This document shows positions 1-9,001 of a stretch of DNA of 56,856 nt, in pieces; the stretch's first letter is position 1; every line of letters starts with the position of its first letter. This stretch comes from JBKPCD01 sp046727175 (GTDB taxonomy: Bacteria; Acidobacteriota; Vicinamibacteria; Vicinamibacterales; 2-12-FULL-66-21), in contig JBKPCD010000072.1 in NCBI GenBank assembly GCA_046727175.1, forward strand, positions 1 to 56,856, read 5' to 3'. A program made the position numbers and the translations under genes. Below the pieces are notes generated by a model. It was not told the origin of the DNA and did not search any database. It saw only the letters and a list, made by a program, of their open reading frames with translations.

Positions 1-1662
1 GGCCAGTTCGGATACAACTTTGGTCTCGACAGCAACACGGACGCGACGCGCTACGAATCGCTCACGACCAACGAGCTGCTCGGCGGCGGGCGACACTGGT
101 TGTTGAATCGTCGTCGCAACCAGTACACGGGTGCGGTCAACTACTTCAAGGACAACTTCATCGGCGGCTCGCATACGTTCAAGTTCGGCGGCGAGTACCT
201 CGATGAGACCGGCGAGACGATTTGGACGCAGACCTACGCCGACAACGTCATCCAGTTCGTCAACGGATCGTTGACGGGTCCCCTGTCGGCGACGACGCCA
301 CAGGCGGTCCGACTTGGGGTTAACGTTGACAGCTGGAACGCGCTCGCCACGACGAGCTTCTTCGTGACCGATTCGTGGGTAATCAAGAAGCTGACCGTCA
401 ACGTCGGCGCCCGTTTCGATCGGTACCGCGTCTGGCTGCCTGCACAATCGGTCGCCGCGCAGCGATTCGTGCCCGCCGCGCTGACGTTTGCCGAAGTTCC
501 TGACGTCGTCGTCTTCAACCATGTCGTCCCGCGCCTTGGAGCGACCTACGATCTCTCCGGCAACGGCAAGACCGTCCTCAAAGGCAACTGGGGACGTTTC
601 TACTACAACCCGGGCGTGAACCTCGCTCTCGCGATCAATCCGAATACGGCCGATCAGTACTCGGATTATGTCTGGAACGATCTGAACAACGATCGCGTGT
701 TCCAGGAGGGTGAAACGGGCGCGCTCCAGACGCGGTTCGGAGGAGCCGCCAACGCGGCCATCGATCCAAATCTCAAGAACTCCTACACCGACGAGACGTC
801 CGTGTTCGTGGAGCGCGCCGTGCTGAACGATCTCGGCGTGCGCGTCGGCTTCGTCTACAAGAAGGACAACGATGGATGGCAGCAGGTGAACACTCTGCGA
901 CCGTTCAGCGCGTTCAATGTGCCGGTCACTATCATCGATCCGGGACCGGACGGCAACGTCGCGACGACCGCGGACAATGGAACGTTCCAGTTCTTCAACC
1001 TCGACGATCCGAATCGCGGTTCGAGCCAGGTCGCGATGAACATTCCAGTGTATGAGGGCTCCTACAAGACCCTCGAGGTCTCGGCGAACAAGCGGTACAC
1101 GCGCCGATGGTCGACGAACGCGTCGATCTCCTACACGTGGACACACGAGTTCGGAAACCTCTACGCCAACAATCGTTTCGGCACGAACATTACAAACGTT
1201 TCATTGTTCGGGATATATCCGGTGAACCCGAACGAGCACACCGAGAACGACTTCACGAACTGGCTCCTGAAATTCAGCGGCACGCTGGATCCCGGCTGGG
1301 GGCTTCGCGTGACGCCGGTGTTCAAGGCGTCGAGCGGCACGCCGTACGGCCGCGTGTTCCAGGTGAACGCGTGCTCGGCGACCGTGACGACGAACTGCTC
1401 GAACTACGGCGCGCAGCTCGTGCTCGCCGAACCGATTGGCACGCGCCGTCAGGAGAACGTGGTGTTGTTCGATTGGCGCGTCGAGAAGCGGATCACGCTC
1501 AAGCCGACGGCGGCAAAGGTCGGATTGTTCTTCGACATGTTTAACACCTTCAACGCCAACATCGCGACCAACATCAACTGGCGGTCGGGCGCGTCCTTCG
1601 AGAAGGCGACGACGGTGCCCGGCCCGCGGATCGCGAAGTTCGGCGTGAAGTTCGACTGGTAG
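1..1662 (+). CDS. TonB-dependent receptor-like outer-membrane protein (3' part)
   Basis: The frame is open from the first base of the window, so the 5' end lies outside; 553 residues remain. The sequence has the alternating aromatic/polar pattern of outer-membrane beta-strands (for example LTVNVGARFDRYRVWLP and VGLFFDMFNTFNANIATN) and ends in FGVKFDW, with the terminal aromatic residue typical of BAM-dependent barrels. The NIATNINWRSGASFEKATTV... type of ending is familiar from the large acidobacterial receptors with an N-terminal carboxypeptidase-regulatory-like domain; that domain and the plug would lie upstream. Such receptors probably import oligosaccharides or other large solutes. The substrate cannot be read from this part. 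It converges on the radical SAM gene across a strong hairpin. Confidence 0.85.
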   Translation, partial: GQFGYNFGLDSNTDATRYESLTTNELLGGGRHWLLNRRRNQYTGAVNYFKDNFIGGSHTFKFGGEYLDETGETIWTQTYADNVIQFVNGSLTGPLSATTPQAVRLGVNVDSWNALATTSFFVTDSWVIKKLTVNVGARFDRYRVWLPAQSVAAQRFVPAALTFAEVPDVVVFNHVVPRLGATYDLSGNGKTVLKGNWGRFYYNPGVNLALAINPNTADQYSDYVWNDLNNDRVFQEGETGALQTRFGGAANAAIDPNLKNSYTDETSVFVERAVLNDLGVRVGFVYKKDNDGWQQVNTLRPFSAFNVPVTIIDPGPDGNVATTADNGTFQFFNLDDPNRGSSQVAMNIPVYEGSYKTLEVSANKRYTRRWSTNASISYTWTHEFGNLYANNRFGTNITNVSLFGIYPVNPNEHTENDFTNWLLKFSGTLDPGWGLRVTPVFKASSGTPYGRVFQVNACSATVTTNCSNYGAQLVLAEPIGTRRQENVVLFDWRVEKRITLKPTAAKVGLFFDMFNTFNANIATNINWRSGASFEKATTVPGPRIAKFGVKFDW

Positions 1663-1673
1663 GAGGAGGGGAG

Positions 1674-1707
1674 TGAGGGAGAAGAGACTGCGTGCTCTTC
1701 TCCCTCA
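1674..1707. terminator. Convergent-gene hairpin, 13-bp perfect stem
   Basis: TGAGGGAGAAGAG (1674-1686) pairs perfectly with CTCTTCTCCCTCA (1695-1707) around an 8-base loop. It lies just after the receptor stop and overlaps the last codons of the convergent maturase gene, so it could terminate both transcripts. There is no T-run. It belongs to the set of purine/pyrimidine hairpins seen repeatedly in this window. Confidence 0.6.
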
Positions 1708-2853
1708 ACTCTGCGCGACGAGTCCGAGCGACTGCTCGAACCGTTCGACCAGCAGATCCGCCATCACCTTCTTCGAGAGCCGACAGTGAAGCGTTTCGGT
1801 CCCGCGGAACGATCCTGTCTCGAAGAACTTGTTCGACGGTGATCCCCCGCCGCACAGCCCGAAGTAATCGCAAATCCGCTCGCACGCGGCGATGCCCGCT
1901 TCGACGTCCTCCACCATGCGCAGGAACTTCCGCGTCGTCGTAACCGTTGCGAGATCGTCCTGGATCACGTTGCCCAGATAGAACGTACCGTAGATGTCGT
2001 TGCGGACGCCCAACAGCTCCGGCGAGAACGTCGAGAAATTGCCGGCCCAGTCCACGCTGATGATGCGGAGCGGTGTATTTTCCTGATTCTGCCGCAGGTA
2101 TTCCGTTTTCTCCGTGATCAGCTGCTCGAATCCCTCGAACTCTCTCACCTCGAGCGGGGTGCCACGTGCGCTCACCCGTTCGAGAAACCGCGTCATGAAG
2201 GCACGAAATTTTCTCGATGCCTCGAACGGCGATAGCGTGCTCGATTTGTTGAGGCCCTCGATCTCCTCGATGTTGAACCCCACCCGCCGGATCCCGTTCG
2301 TGACGTAGAAGTCGAACAGCTCGTCCGGGTAAGCGAGCGCGTCCATCGTCAGCACCGAGATGACGTGAAAGTCGACTCCGTGTTCCTGAAGGCACCTGAT
2401 CCCGCGCATCACGCGCTCGTGGGTGCCTTTTCCGCTCCTCGTCTTCCGGTGCGCGTCGTGCAGAAACGCCGGGCCATCCACGCTGACGCCGACTCGGATG
2501 TCGTGCCGCAACAGGAACTGACACCACGTTGGAGTGACGAGCGTGGCGTTGGTCTGCAGTGCGTGATCGACGTGAACTCCGGCCGGAGCCGTCAATTGAC
2601 TGATCATCTCCAGCGCCTGTTCGTAGTACTCGATCGGGACGACGAGCGGCTCGCCGGCGTGCCAGACGACGGTGAAGCCGTCGTGGACGAAGCCGCTGGC
2701 CAGCACCTGCTCGATGGTGCGACGCAAGACCGCCGGAGACATCCGCGCCGTCGAGCTTCGCTCTGCCAAGTAGCAGTAGTCACAATCGAGATTGCAGAAC
2801 GGCGTTGGCTGAAGAACGAGAAGCTCCAACCGGTACGCATCATCGCGCCGCAT
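1705..2853 (-). CDS. grrM: GrrM/OscB-type cyclophane-forming radical SAM/SPASM peptide maturase
   Basis: A 382-residue radical SAM enzyme. The 4Fe-4S motif CNLDCDYC (C20, C24, C27) follows LLVLQPTPF, which is characteristic of the GrrM family. The C-terminal region has the SPASM-type cysteines (ACERIC, GLCGGGSPSNKFF, LHCRL). In this family the enzyme crosslinks an aromatic side chain to the residue two positions later in a precursor peptide, giving three-residue cyclophanes. The start at 2853 is chosen because it follows a GAGG ribosome site and lies 17 bases after the precursor stop. An upstream in-frame start at 2949 would only add a pseudo-coiled-coil read from the precursor's W-x-N codons in another frame. 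It is the last gene of the operon TIR, STAND-WD40, precursor, maturase. The substrate is almost certainly the adjacent peptide. Confidence 0.9.
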   Translation of the reverse strand: MRRDDAYRLELLVLQPTPFCNLDCDYCYLAERSSTARMSPAVLRRTIEQVLASGFVHDGFTVVWHAGEPLVVPIEYYEQALEMISQLTAPAGVHVDHALQTNATLVTPTWCQFLLRHDIRVGVSVDGPAFLHDAHRKTRSGKGTHERVMRGIRCLQEHGVDFHVISVLTMDALAYPDELFDFYVTNGIRRVGFNIEEIEGLNKSSTLSPFEASRKFRAFMTRFLERVSARGTPLEVREFEGFEQLITEKTEYLRQNQENTPLRIISVDWAGNFSTFSPELLGVRNDIYGTFYLGNVIQDDLATVTTTRKFLRMVEDVEAGIAACERICDYFGLCGGGSPSNKFFETGSFRGTETLHCRLSKKVMADLLVERFEQSLGLVAQS

Positions 2854-2870
2854 GATCGCTGCCTCGGTCG

Positions 2871-3179
2871 TCAAATATTCCGCCAGTTGCCCCAGTTTCT
2901 CCAGTTGTTCCAGTTGCCCCAGTTCCGCCAGTTGTTCCAGTTCGGCCACTGATTGGCTGCGTTGCTCTCCGCCTCTGCTGGGGCACGCGCCACGAGTAAC
3001 GGCTGTTCGCGGTCACCGATCGTCGTGCGAATCCGCTCGACGCGATCGACGATCGTCAACGGCCTCGGCTGCGGCGGCGTCGCGGCTTGCGCCGGCCCTC
3101 CAATCACGAATGCGAGCGCGACGGCGCGGGCCAGGGTCCTGCTTACCCAGCTCGCCGAGATGCCAAGGATGTTGCGCAT
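2871..3179 (-). CDS. Exported RiPP precursor with eight C-terminal W-x-N triplets (GrrA-like)
   Basis: A 102-residue peptide. Residues 1-32 look like a Sec signal peptide (basic start, hydrophobic ALAFVIGG, AQA cleavage site). Then come a proline-rich linker, a short amphipathic segment (TIVDRVERIRTTI) that could be the maturase recognition helix, and an Ala/Glu spacer. Residues 78-102 are eight consecutive W-x-N triplets (WPN, WNN, WRN, WGN, WNN, WRN, WGN, WRN) plus a final Ile. Aromatic-x-Asn is a known substrate pattern for cyclophane-forming radical SAM enzymes, so up to eight crosslinked rings are expected. It starts 10 bases after the WD40 gene stop and ends 17 bases before the maturase start. 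Unlike classical GrrA it is Asn/Trp-rich rather than Gly/Arg-rich. The mature activity is unknown. Confidence 0.87.
   Translation of the reverse strand: MRNILGISASWVSRTLARAVALAFVIGGPAQAATPPQPRPLTIVDRVERIRTTIGDREQPLLVARAPAEAESNAANQWPNWNNWRNWGNWNNWRNWGNWRNI
2874..2948 (-). repeat. 9-base codon repeat encoding the W-x-N core
   Basis: Eight tandem 9-base units (Trp codon, variable codon, Asn codon) encode residues 78-101 of the precursor. The variable codon cycles P, N, R, G, N, R, G, R, so the second half partly repeats the first (N-R-G), suggesting growth by unit duplication. Read in another frame the same bases give EQL/GQL repeats, which explains the misleading N-terminal extension possible for the maturase. 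Confidence 0.85.
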
Positions 3180-3189
3180 ACGGCCTCCT

Positions 3190-6100
3190 TCATTTCAGAG
3201 CCCAGCGATTGATCGCCTGCCCCGACGGCGCTCTCTCCTCCCGCGACTGGTCGACGCAACGGTCAGGGAGGTCGGGAAACGTCGGGCGGCACGCGATTCG
3301 CGACGGGAAGTACTTCTTCCACTCGAGAGCGGACAGATTCCGTCCCGCGAAGACACGCGCCTGGTCGAGCAGCCCTTCGGCTCCAATGCGCCAGTGGCGA
3401 ACGACGCCAGTCATGCTCGCGGTCATCAGTTTTCCGTCGGGGAGGAACACCGCGCTCGCAATCCCGTCGTCGTGCGCGGGCAGGATCGCGGGGTCCTCCA
3501 ATCGATCCGAAAGGTTCCACAGCTTGACGTCTCCGTCCTGACCACCTGTTGCGAACGACTGGCTGTCGGGGCTCATGACGACCGTGAGAACGGTCCCCTG
3601 GTGCCCGCCCCACACGTGGGCCGGCGATGACTTCGAACTCGGCAGGTCATAGACGCTGGCGCTGCCGTCATTCGTTCCGGCAATCAGCCAGCGCTCGTCG
3701 CGGCTCATATCGAGCGCGGTCAAGCTTCCCTGGCCTTGAAGCTCGCGTGGAGGAGTCGTCGGCCTTGACAGATCCCAGACAAGGATGCGATTGGGCTCTC
3801 CGATAGCGAGCCAGCGATCGCGGCAGCTGATGCTCATCGCGATGGGAGCCGGCACGCGCCCCGGAAGATCCGATTCGCTGAACGTGCTTCCATTCCATTT
3901 CCACAGATGAACCGGTCCATCCTTCGAGACTGCGGCAAAGACGTTTCTGCCGGCGGCGACTTTATCGATCCGTTGACCCCGGCCGCTGTGGCCTTCGAGC
4001 GGCCGGTTCGTCAAATCGGCATCGCTCAGTTGCCTCGCGATGACGTTGTCGCGTACCGCTGCGACGAACCACGGGCCGCAGGCAGAGAGATCGAACGCCG
4101 ATGCATCGGAATCGCTCACGCGCGGTTCCGGAGTGTTTCGATCGCCGAGGGACCACAGTTGCAGCTTGCCCCCCGCGGTGCGGGCCGTCAGCCACCGCTC
4201 ATCGGCGCTGATCTTTCCTTCGACAACCGGATCGCCATCCGCTGCGCGCAGCGGTGTGAAATCAGCGCCGCGCTCGAGGTCCCACAGTTGGCCGCTCCCG
4301 GTTTTCTGCCCCTCGAAATACCAGCGGCCGGAAGAGCTGAGCGAGACCGTCGACACGGCCTTGCCGCCGCCGCGGCGCACGATCGACGTCGAAGACGGAT
4401 CCGGTTCCTCGAGACTCCACAGGCGCGCTGTACCGTCCGAGCTGCCGCTCACGAGGTGCAGACTGTCCGGTGTGAACGCGAGCGCGCGCACCGGCTCGTC
4501 GTGTCCGCGCAGATCCACCCCCTCAGCAATCGCATCGTCACAGGGATCGCGGAGGAGGCGTACCGGTGCGTCCTGATAAGCAATTGCGAGCCAGTGCGCG
4601 TCCGGGCTGAAACGCAGCTGCTCTATTGCCGGTCCGTTGCTCGACAGAACGATGGGGTGCGCCTCCTTTCCCTCAGAATCGTCGAGCGTCCAGAGGCACA
4701 TCTGACCGGCGGCGCCGCCAGCCGCGACGACGTCGTGTCCGGCTTTCCTGGTCGATGCGATGGACGTGATCGCCCTATTGGAGAACTCGGGCCAGCTACT
4801 GCCAGGAGCCGCCGCGCAACTCAAGACGACCTCAGGCGCGAGGCGCAGGTTCGTATCCGCACTCGCCGTGTAGTAGCGGCCGAGCCGCCAGAGCATCACC
4901 GAGCCATTGACGTCGCCTGTGATGAGGTACGTGCCGTTACTGTCGACATCCACCGTCGAGACTCCCGCGCGGCGCCAGGCGGGTCGATCGCCCTCGGTCA
5001 GACTCCACAGTTGTGCTTCGCCCTCCTGGTTGCGCTCGTTGTCCCGAGGCGTGATGCTCGTGACCAGCCAGCGATCGCTCGGATCGACTGTGATGATTGA
5101 AATCGCCTCGTGACGCCCGGTCGCGGTCATGCGTTTGTGCGTGGACCCTTGGGACAGGGTGCGCAAGCTCCAGCGCCAGAGAGATCCGTCTTCGCTTCCG
5201 CTGAACAGCCACTTTCCGTCGTGGCTGAACGCGAGCGCGGAGAGCGGACTCTCATGGCCCTGCAGCACGGTCGGGGGCGAGGCTGCTCCGCCGAGCGAAG
5301 CGATCAGGACTCGACCGTCTTCTCGACCCAGGGCAACGACGGTTTCGTTGGGAGCGATCGCCAACGTGCGCACCTCCGACAGTGTGCTTTTCGCATCGGC
5401 AGACCACAGTGTCGTGGACGTGAGCTCCGGTTGCCGGTTCGTGAGATCCCACCGGCGGACGGAGTCCACGCTCGCGGTGACGAGCCAGCGGCCACTGCGA
5501 CTGAGCGCCAGCGCGCGAATCTCGCTCGCGTGTCCACCGAGGCCGCGCCCGCCGACGCCGACGAGGGCCGCCCTCAGAGCGTTCTCTCCCGCTTTGACCC
5601 GCGCGTTGGCCTTCAGTGCCTCGACGGCGAGGAGAACGCTCTGCTGTGGCGTCGTCTCGCGGACGTCGCGTGACTGTCGCGCAAGCAACTGTGTCGTCAG
5701 TTCCCTTTGATACTGGATTCTGGTGAACGTGACCGTTCCGGCCGTCGTCACGACAATGGCGACGGCGACGAGCAGTCGATTTCGCTTTTCACGCCACTGG
5801 GCGACCACGAGCGCCGTTTCCCGTTCGCTCTCTCGCTGACGTTGCTGTTCCTCCTCCGTTTTCTGCTCCAGCGCTGCCTCTTTCGATTCGGCCAGGAAGC
5901 CGATTGCCTGCTCGAACTCGGTGCCGCTGACGTGCCGTTCTGCCCACGCGCGACTGGGACGCTGCTCCTGTTCCCACGTGAGCGCGAGCTGGAGCTGCGG
6001 ATCGGTCCACAACCCCTCTTCGTGACGGGCGTGCCGTTCAGCAGCTTTCGCGAGGCGCTTGTATTGGTCCGCCGAGGCCGCCTCTTCGCGGACCCACTCC

Positions 6101-7311
6101 CGCAGCGTGCTCCAGCGTCGAATCAGGCTCTCGTGCGAGATGTCGATCGATGGATCGCTCTCCTGGTCCGACCACACGAGAAAGCATCGATCCTCGGCGC
6201 GGAAGCGATTGAGCTCGGCGAGAATGCGGGCGCGCGGCGCCCCCGTGAGGGCCTGGAGCTCACTCAATTTCGCGGGTCGACGGATCTGACGGTTGGCCGC
6301 ATCCGTGTCGGTCAGGGCCTGGAACAGGCGGCGCGTCAGCTCGCGATCCGAGTCCTTCAGCGCGGCATCGGCGTCCTGTTCGAGGGCGCCGCTCAGCGTG
6401 CCCGCCAGGACGTAGTGCTGGATGTCGACGGGCTGACCCGGTAGCGCGTGCTGTTGATGCTGCTCCCACGTCCGCATCATCGCGTGCTGAAGGACGGGCA
6501 ATTGATCGCCTTCGTCGTCTGGCTGATGGTCGTCGCGGATTCCGTGCGGAGCGTTGAGCAGCCGATCGAGGAGCCGTGGCGCGACCGATCCGCCCATCAA
6601 CCGAATGGGTCCTTCGATCGCCTCCTGTCGTTGCCGTCGCGTGAGCCGCGGCACGAGATACAGGCTCCGGTTCATCGCTTCGGGCAGACCGTGGAAGGTG
6701 TCGCAGTATCCGAGGAAATCCGAGCGCATCGTGAGCACGATGTAAAACGGCAGCATCCGCTGCTCCGCAATCGCGCGCAGTGCGTCCACGAAGCCTGCGG
6801 CTTCCTCTTTCTTCGCCCCGTTCGTCGAATGACCGCTGAATCGGAACAGTTCCTCGAACTGATCGACGAGCATCAGAACGTTGCGATTCGTGTCGCGCAA
6901 CACCGGCTCGAACTTCCGCAGAATCGCGGCGACGTCGCCCTCGTCGATTGCCTGCGCAATCGCATCGGTCGTGTAGGCCGAGACCGTCGTTGTAGTCGTC
7001 GCCGACAGCGCGCGCGAGAGCCTCTCGAGCGCGGCTGCGAGATTGCGGATCGGGCTGTCGCCTGGCTTCATGTTCACGACCGTCCAGGCGTCGCGGTCGT
7101 GGACGAGGAATCCGGCTTCGAGCGCCGGGATGAGGCCCGCCCGCACCAGCGACGACTTTCCGCATCCCGAGCAGCCGACCACCGCGAGGAAGCGGGTCCG
7201 CCGAAGACGCTCCAGGAGGTCTTCGACCTGGGCGTCACGACCGAAGAACAGCGAGTAGTCGGCAGTCTCGAAGGGACGGAGACCCACGAACGGATTCTTC
7301 GGTGTGCTCAC
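3190..7311 (-). CDS. STAND NTPase (nSTAND1 type) with transmembrane segment and WD40 propellers
   Basis: A 1373-residue protein from a GTG at 7311 that overlaps the TIR gene stop by four bases (GTGA), implying translational coupling; the residues further upstream in this frame are non-homologous read-through of the TIR gene. It opens with NPFVGLRPF and FFGRD, typical of nSTAND1 NTPases. Walker A is GCSGCGKSS (46-54), Walker B VLMLVDQFEE (145-154), and HESLIRRW (393-400) matches the end of the STAND helical region. Residues about 465-510 are charged and coiled-coil-like, 511-530 form one membrane segment, and about 590-1340 are WD40 repeats (repeated GH..x..L.FSPD..LVSGS.DG..RLW). STAND proteins are ATP switches that oligomerise on sensing a ligand; here the propellers would be the sensor and the TIR partner a likely effector or adaptor. 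Confidence 0.93.
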   Translation of the reverse strand: MSTPKNPFVGLRPFETADYSLFFGRDAQVEDLLERLRRTRFLAVVGCSGCGKSSLVRAGLIPALEAGFLVHDRDAWTVVNMKPGDSPIRNLAAALERLSRALSATTTTTVSAYTTDAIAQAIDEGDVAAILRKFEPVLRDTNRNVLMLVDQFEELFRFSGHSTNGAKKEEAAGFVDALRAIAEQRMLPFYIVLTMRSDFLGYCDTFHGLPEAMNRSLYLVPRLTRRQRQEAIEGPIRLMGGSVAPRLLDRLLNAPHGIRDDHQPDDEGDQLPVLQHAMMRTWEQHQQHALPGQPVDIQHYVLAGTLSGALEQDADAALKDSDRELTRRLFQALTDTDAANRQIRRPAKLSELQALTGAPRARILAELNRFRAEDRCFLVWSDQESDPSIDISHESLIRRWSTLREWVREEAASADQYKRLAKAAERHARHEEGLWTDPQLQLALTWEQEQRPSRAWAERHVSGTEFEQAIGFLAESKEAALEQKTEEEQQRQRESERETALVVAQWREKRNRLLVAVAIVVTTAGTVTFTRIQYQRELTTQLLARQSRDVRETTPQQSVLLAVEALKANARVKAGENALRAALVGVGGRGLGGHASEIRALALSRSGRWLVTASVDSVRRWDLTNRQPELTSTTLWSADAKSTLSEVRTLAIAPNETVVALGREDGRVLIASLGGAASPPTVLQGHESPLSALAFSHDGKWLFSGSEDGSLWRWSLRTLSQGSTHKRMTATGRHEAISIITVDPSDRWLVTSITPRDNERNQEGEAQLWSLTEGDRPAWRRAGVSTVDVDSNGTYLITGDVNGSVMLWRLGRYYTASADTNLRLAPEVVLSCAAAPGSSWPEFSNRAITSIASTRKAGHDVVAAGGAAGQMCLWTLDDSEGKEAHPIVLSSNGPAIEQLRFSPDAHWLAIAYQDAPVRLLRDPCDDAIAEGVDLRGHDEPVRALAFTPDSLHLVSGSSDGTARLWSLEEPDPSSTSIVRRGGGKAVSTVSLSSSGRWYFEGQKTGSGQLWDLERGADFTPLRAADGDPVVEGKISADERWLTARTAGGKLQLWSLGDRNTPEPRVSDSDASAFDLSACGPWFVAAVRDNVIARQLSDADLTNRPLEGHSGRGQRIDKVAAGRNVFAAVSKDGPVHLWKWNGSTFSESDLPGRVPAPIAMSISCRDRWLAIGEPNRILVWDLSRPTTPPRELQGQGSLTALDMSRDERWLIAGTNDGSASVYDLPSSKSSPAHVWGGHQGTVLTVVMSPDSQSFATGGQDGDVKLWNLSDRLEDPAILPAHDDGIASAVFLPDGKLMTASMTGVVRHWRIGAEGLLDQARVFAGRNLSALEWKKYFPSRIACRPTFPDLPDRCVDQSREERAPSGQAINRWALK

Positions 7312-8789
7312 GACATGACTCCCGCGGACATCTTGTTCAACAGCTCGTCGAACAGCTTCGAGTTGAAGCCGTTGACGTGATCCATCCACTCCAGATTGAG
7401 CGGAACGCCCAGCTCGAAGCGTTTGTTGCCTTTTTCGTCGGTTGGCGGCGGTGCTTCGTACACGCCCCAGATCTTGATCCCGTTGTCCGCGCTCATCGCG
7501 ACCTGCAGTGCCTTGAGCAGCCGGTTCTTCACCCATTGACGGTCGACGGTGCCGAAGAACACGACGAGGGCCCGAGCCTTCAGCAGCTTCTCGCGGAACT
7601 CACTCAACCGCATCGGATCCAGCTCGCCATCGTCGCGACTGCTCAGCGGAACGATCTTCCGGTCTTCCAGATACGCGAACACCGCATCGGCGTACTTCCA
7701 GTCCTTCGGATGGATATCGAAGAAAACGGGACTCAGCGTGCCGTTGCGCTCGCGCATCCAGGGCTGATACAGTTTCGACACTTCGTCGAGGAGCAACTCG
7801 GGTGCTTCACGTCTGGATACCCTGACCACGCGACAGCGGGACGATTGCTCGACGTTGGTTTCGATGGCGGCTACCATGCGCCCCGCAGAGCCTGGTTGCT
7901 CTGCGTTCAGATCCCAGTCGGTGGGTATCCAGACGATCGACCGGCGTGCCCTCGCAACGCCCGCCTCGAGCTGCTCGCGGACGGCAGCATCCGAGTTTCT
8001 GTTCACTAGGTAAATCGAGAGATCAGCCAGCGCGACGATCTTCTCGAGAATCGGCTTCGATTCGAGCGTCTGCGTCTGCGGAGCTCGATTCGTCATCACG
8101 TGAATCCCGCGTTGCTGGAGCCCCTCGATCAGCCGCGCCCGCGTCGGCAACAGGTCGTCGAAGACGTCCGCGACGAACACCAAGAACCGGTCGTGTGGTC
8201 GGGCCGACGGGTCGGACGTTCGGCCGTCGGAGACAGAGTCCGTGGCGTCCGCCTGCGTGCCGATCTCCTTCAACATCTTGATGAGCGCGTCCGCCAGCTC
8301 GTTGATACGGGAGTCGAACGGCTGCGTGCCGGGCCGGAGTCGTTCCCCAATCGTCGTGTTGTTGCTCTTGCGGTGAAAGGGATACGCCGCGACGTTATTC
8401 AGCTCAGGCAGCCACTGGTCGTGAGGGATGTCGTACTGAAGGACGTTGAACCAGCGGTTTGCCGTGCCGATCCTTTGACCGAGGCCGTCGCGTTCGGATT
8501 TCTCGAGGAAATACTGGAGCTCACGCCGGCAGTAGTCGGATTGCGGATATTGAACGGAGTTGAGCGCGAGAAAGAGGGCCGCCGAATCCAGCGCTTCTTT
8601 GATCGTGCTGTCGATATCCTGATGTCCGCTGAGATCGCGGACGTCTCGCCAGACGGTGATCCGTTTCGGCCCTCGCTGCAGAAGTGCCTGTCGAAGCCTG
8701 GTATCGAACTGCGTGATCCAGCCCTCGCCCTCGTCGTCCGCCCGCGCGTAGCTGAGGAATATGTCATGCGGAAAACGCGTATAACCCAT
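7308..8789 (-). CDS. TIR-domain protein with two further TIR-like/Rossmann segments
   Basis: A 493-residue protein. HDIFLSYARADDE near the N-terminus and SDYCRREL (conserved Glu90, the position of the NADase glutamate in active TIRs) define a TIR domain over about residues 7-150. Residues about 200-300 (DRFLVFVADVFDDL, ADLSIYLVN) and 345-440 (SPVFFDIHPKDW, ARALVVFFGT) look like two more TIR-like or related alpha/beta domains. The ATG at 8789, preceded by GGGGA, is preferred over a TTG at 8843. It is the first gene of the four-gene operon and overlaps the STAND gene. TIR proteins act as NAD-cleaving effectors, signal producers or scaffolds; which applies here is not decided by sequence. From memory, actinobacterial FxSxx-COOH peptide systems also carry a TIR-like protein (FxsC). 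Confidence 0.9.
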   Translation of the reverse strand: MGYTRFPHDIFLSYARADDEGEGWITQFDTRLRQALLQRGPKRITVWRDVRDLSGHQDIDSTIKEALDSAALFLALNSVQYPQSDYCRRELQYFLEKSERDGLGQRIGTANRWFNVLQYDIPHDQWLPELNNVAAYPFHRKSNNTTIGERLRPGTQPFDSRINELADALIKMLKEIGTQADATDSVSDGRTSDPSARPHDRFLVFVADVFDDLLPTRARLIEGLQQRGIHVMTNRAPQTQTLESKPILEKIVALADLSIYLVNRNSDAAVREQLEAGVARARRSIVWIPTDWDLNAEQPGSAGRMVAAIETNVEQSSRCRVVRVSRREAPELLLDEVSKLYQPWMRERNGTLSPVFFDIHPKDWKYADAVFAYLEDRKIVPLSSRDDGELDPMRLSEFREKLLKARALVVFFGTVDRQWVKNRLLKALQVAMSADNGIKIWGVYEAPPPTDEKGNKRFELGVPLNLEWMDHVNGFNSKLFDELLNKMSAGVMS

Positions 8790-8864
8790 TGCCGGTCCCC
8801 GCTGACCCCGGCCTCCGTTCCGAAGTCTGTTGGTTGCTCGCAACGTAAACTGCGGCGGACCACG

Positions 8865-8880
8865 AGCAAGTCGGATGCCT
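8865..8880 (-). promoter_or_regulatory. Candidate sigma54 promoter of the TIR-STAND-RiPP operon
   Basis: Read on the minus strand the site is AGGCATCCGACTTGCT. It has GG at -24 (8879-8878), GC at -12 (8867-8866) and exactly ten bases between, with GGCA and TTGCT matching the sigma54 consensus TGGCACG-N4-TTGCW. The predicted start is near 8855, about 65 bases before the TIR ATG. A sigma54 activator gene lies immediately divergent. No experimental support. Confidence 0.55.
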
Positions 8881-9001
8881 CACGCTTCAGCGGTGCACGG
8901 TACGACCGTGCGGATCGAGCAAGCTGCAATCTGAGAATCGGTTACGGGCCGGATGGTCCGGGGGGTTCTGCACGCGCAGCTCCGTGACCCGCGCCGAATC
9001 G

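Noticed and set aside
2949..2949. Upstream start for the maturase at 2949
   Set aside because: The added residues derive from the W-x-N codon repeat in another frame; the ATG at 2853 has a ribosome site and matches the family start.
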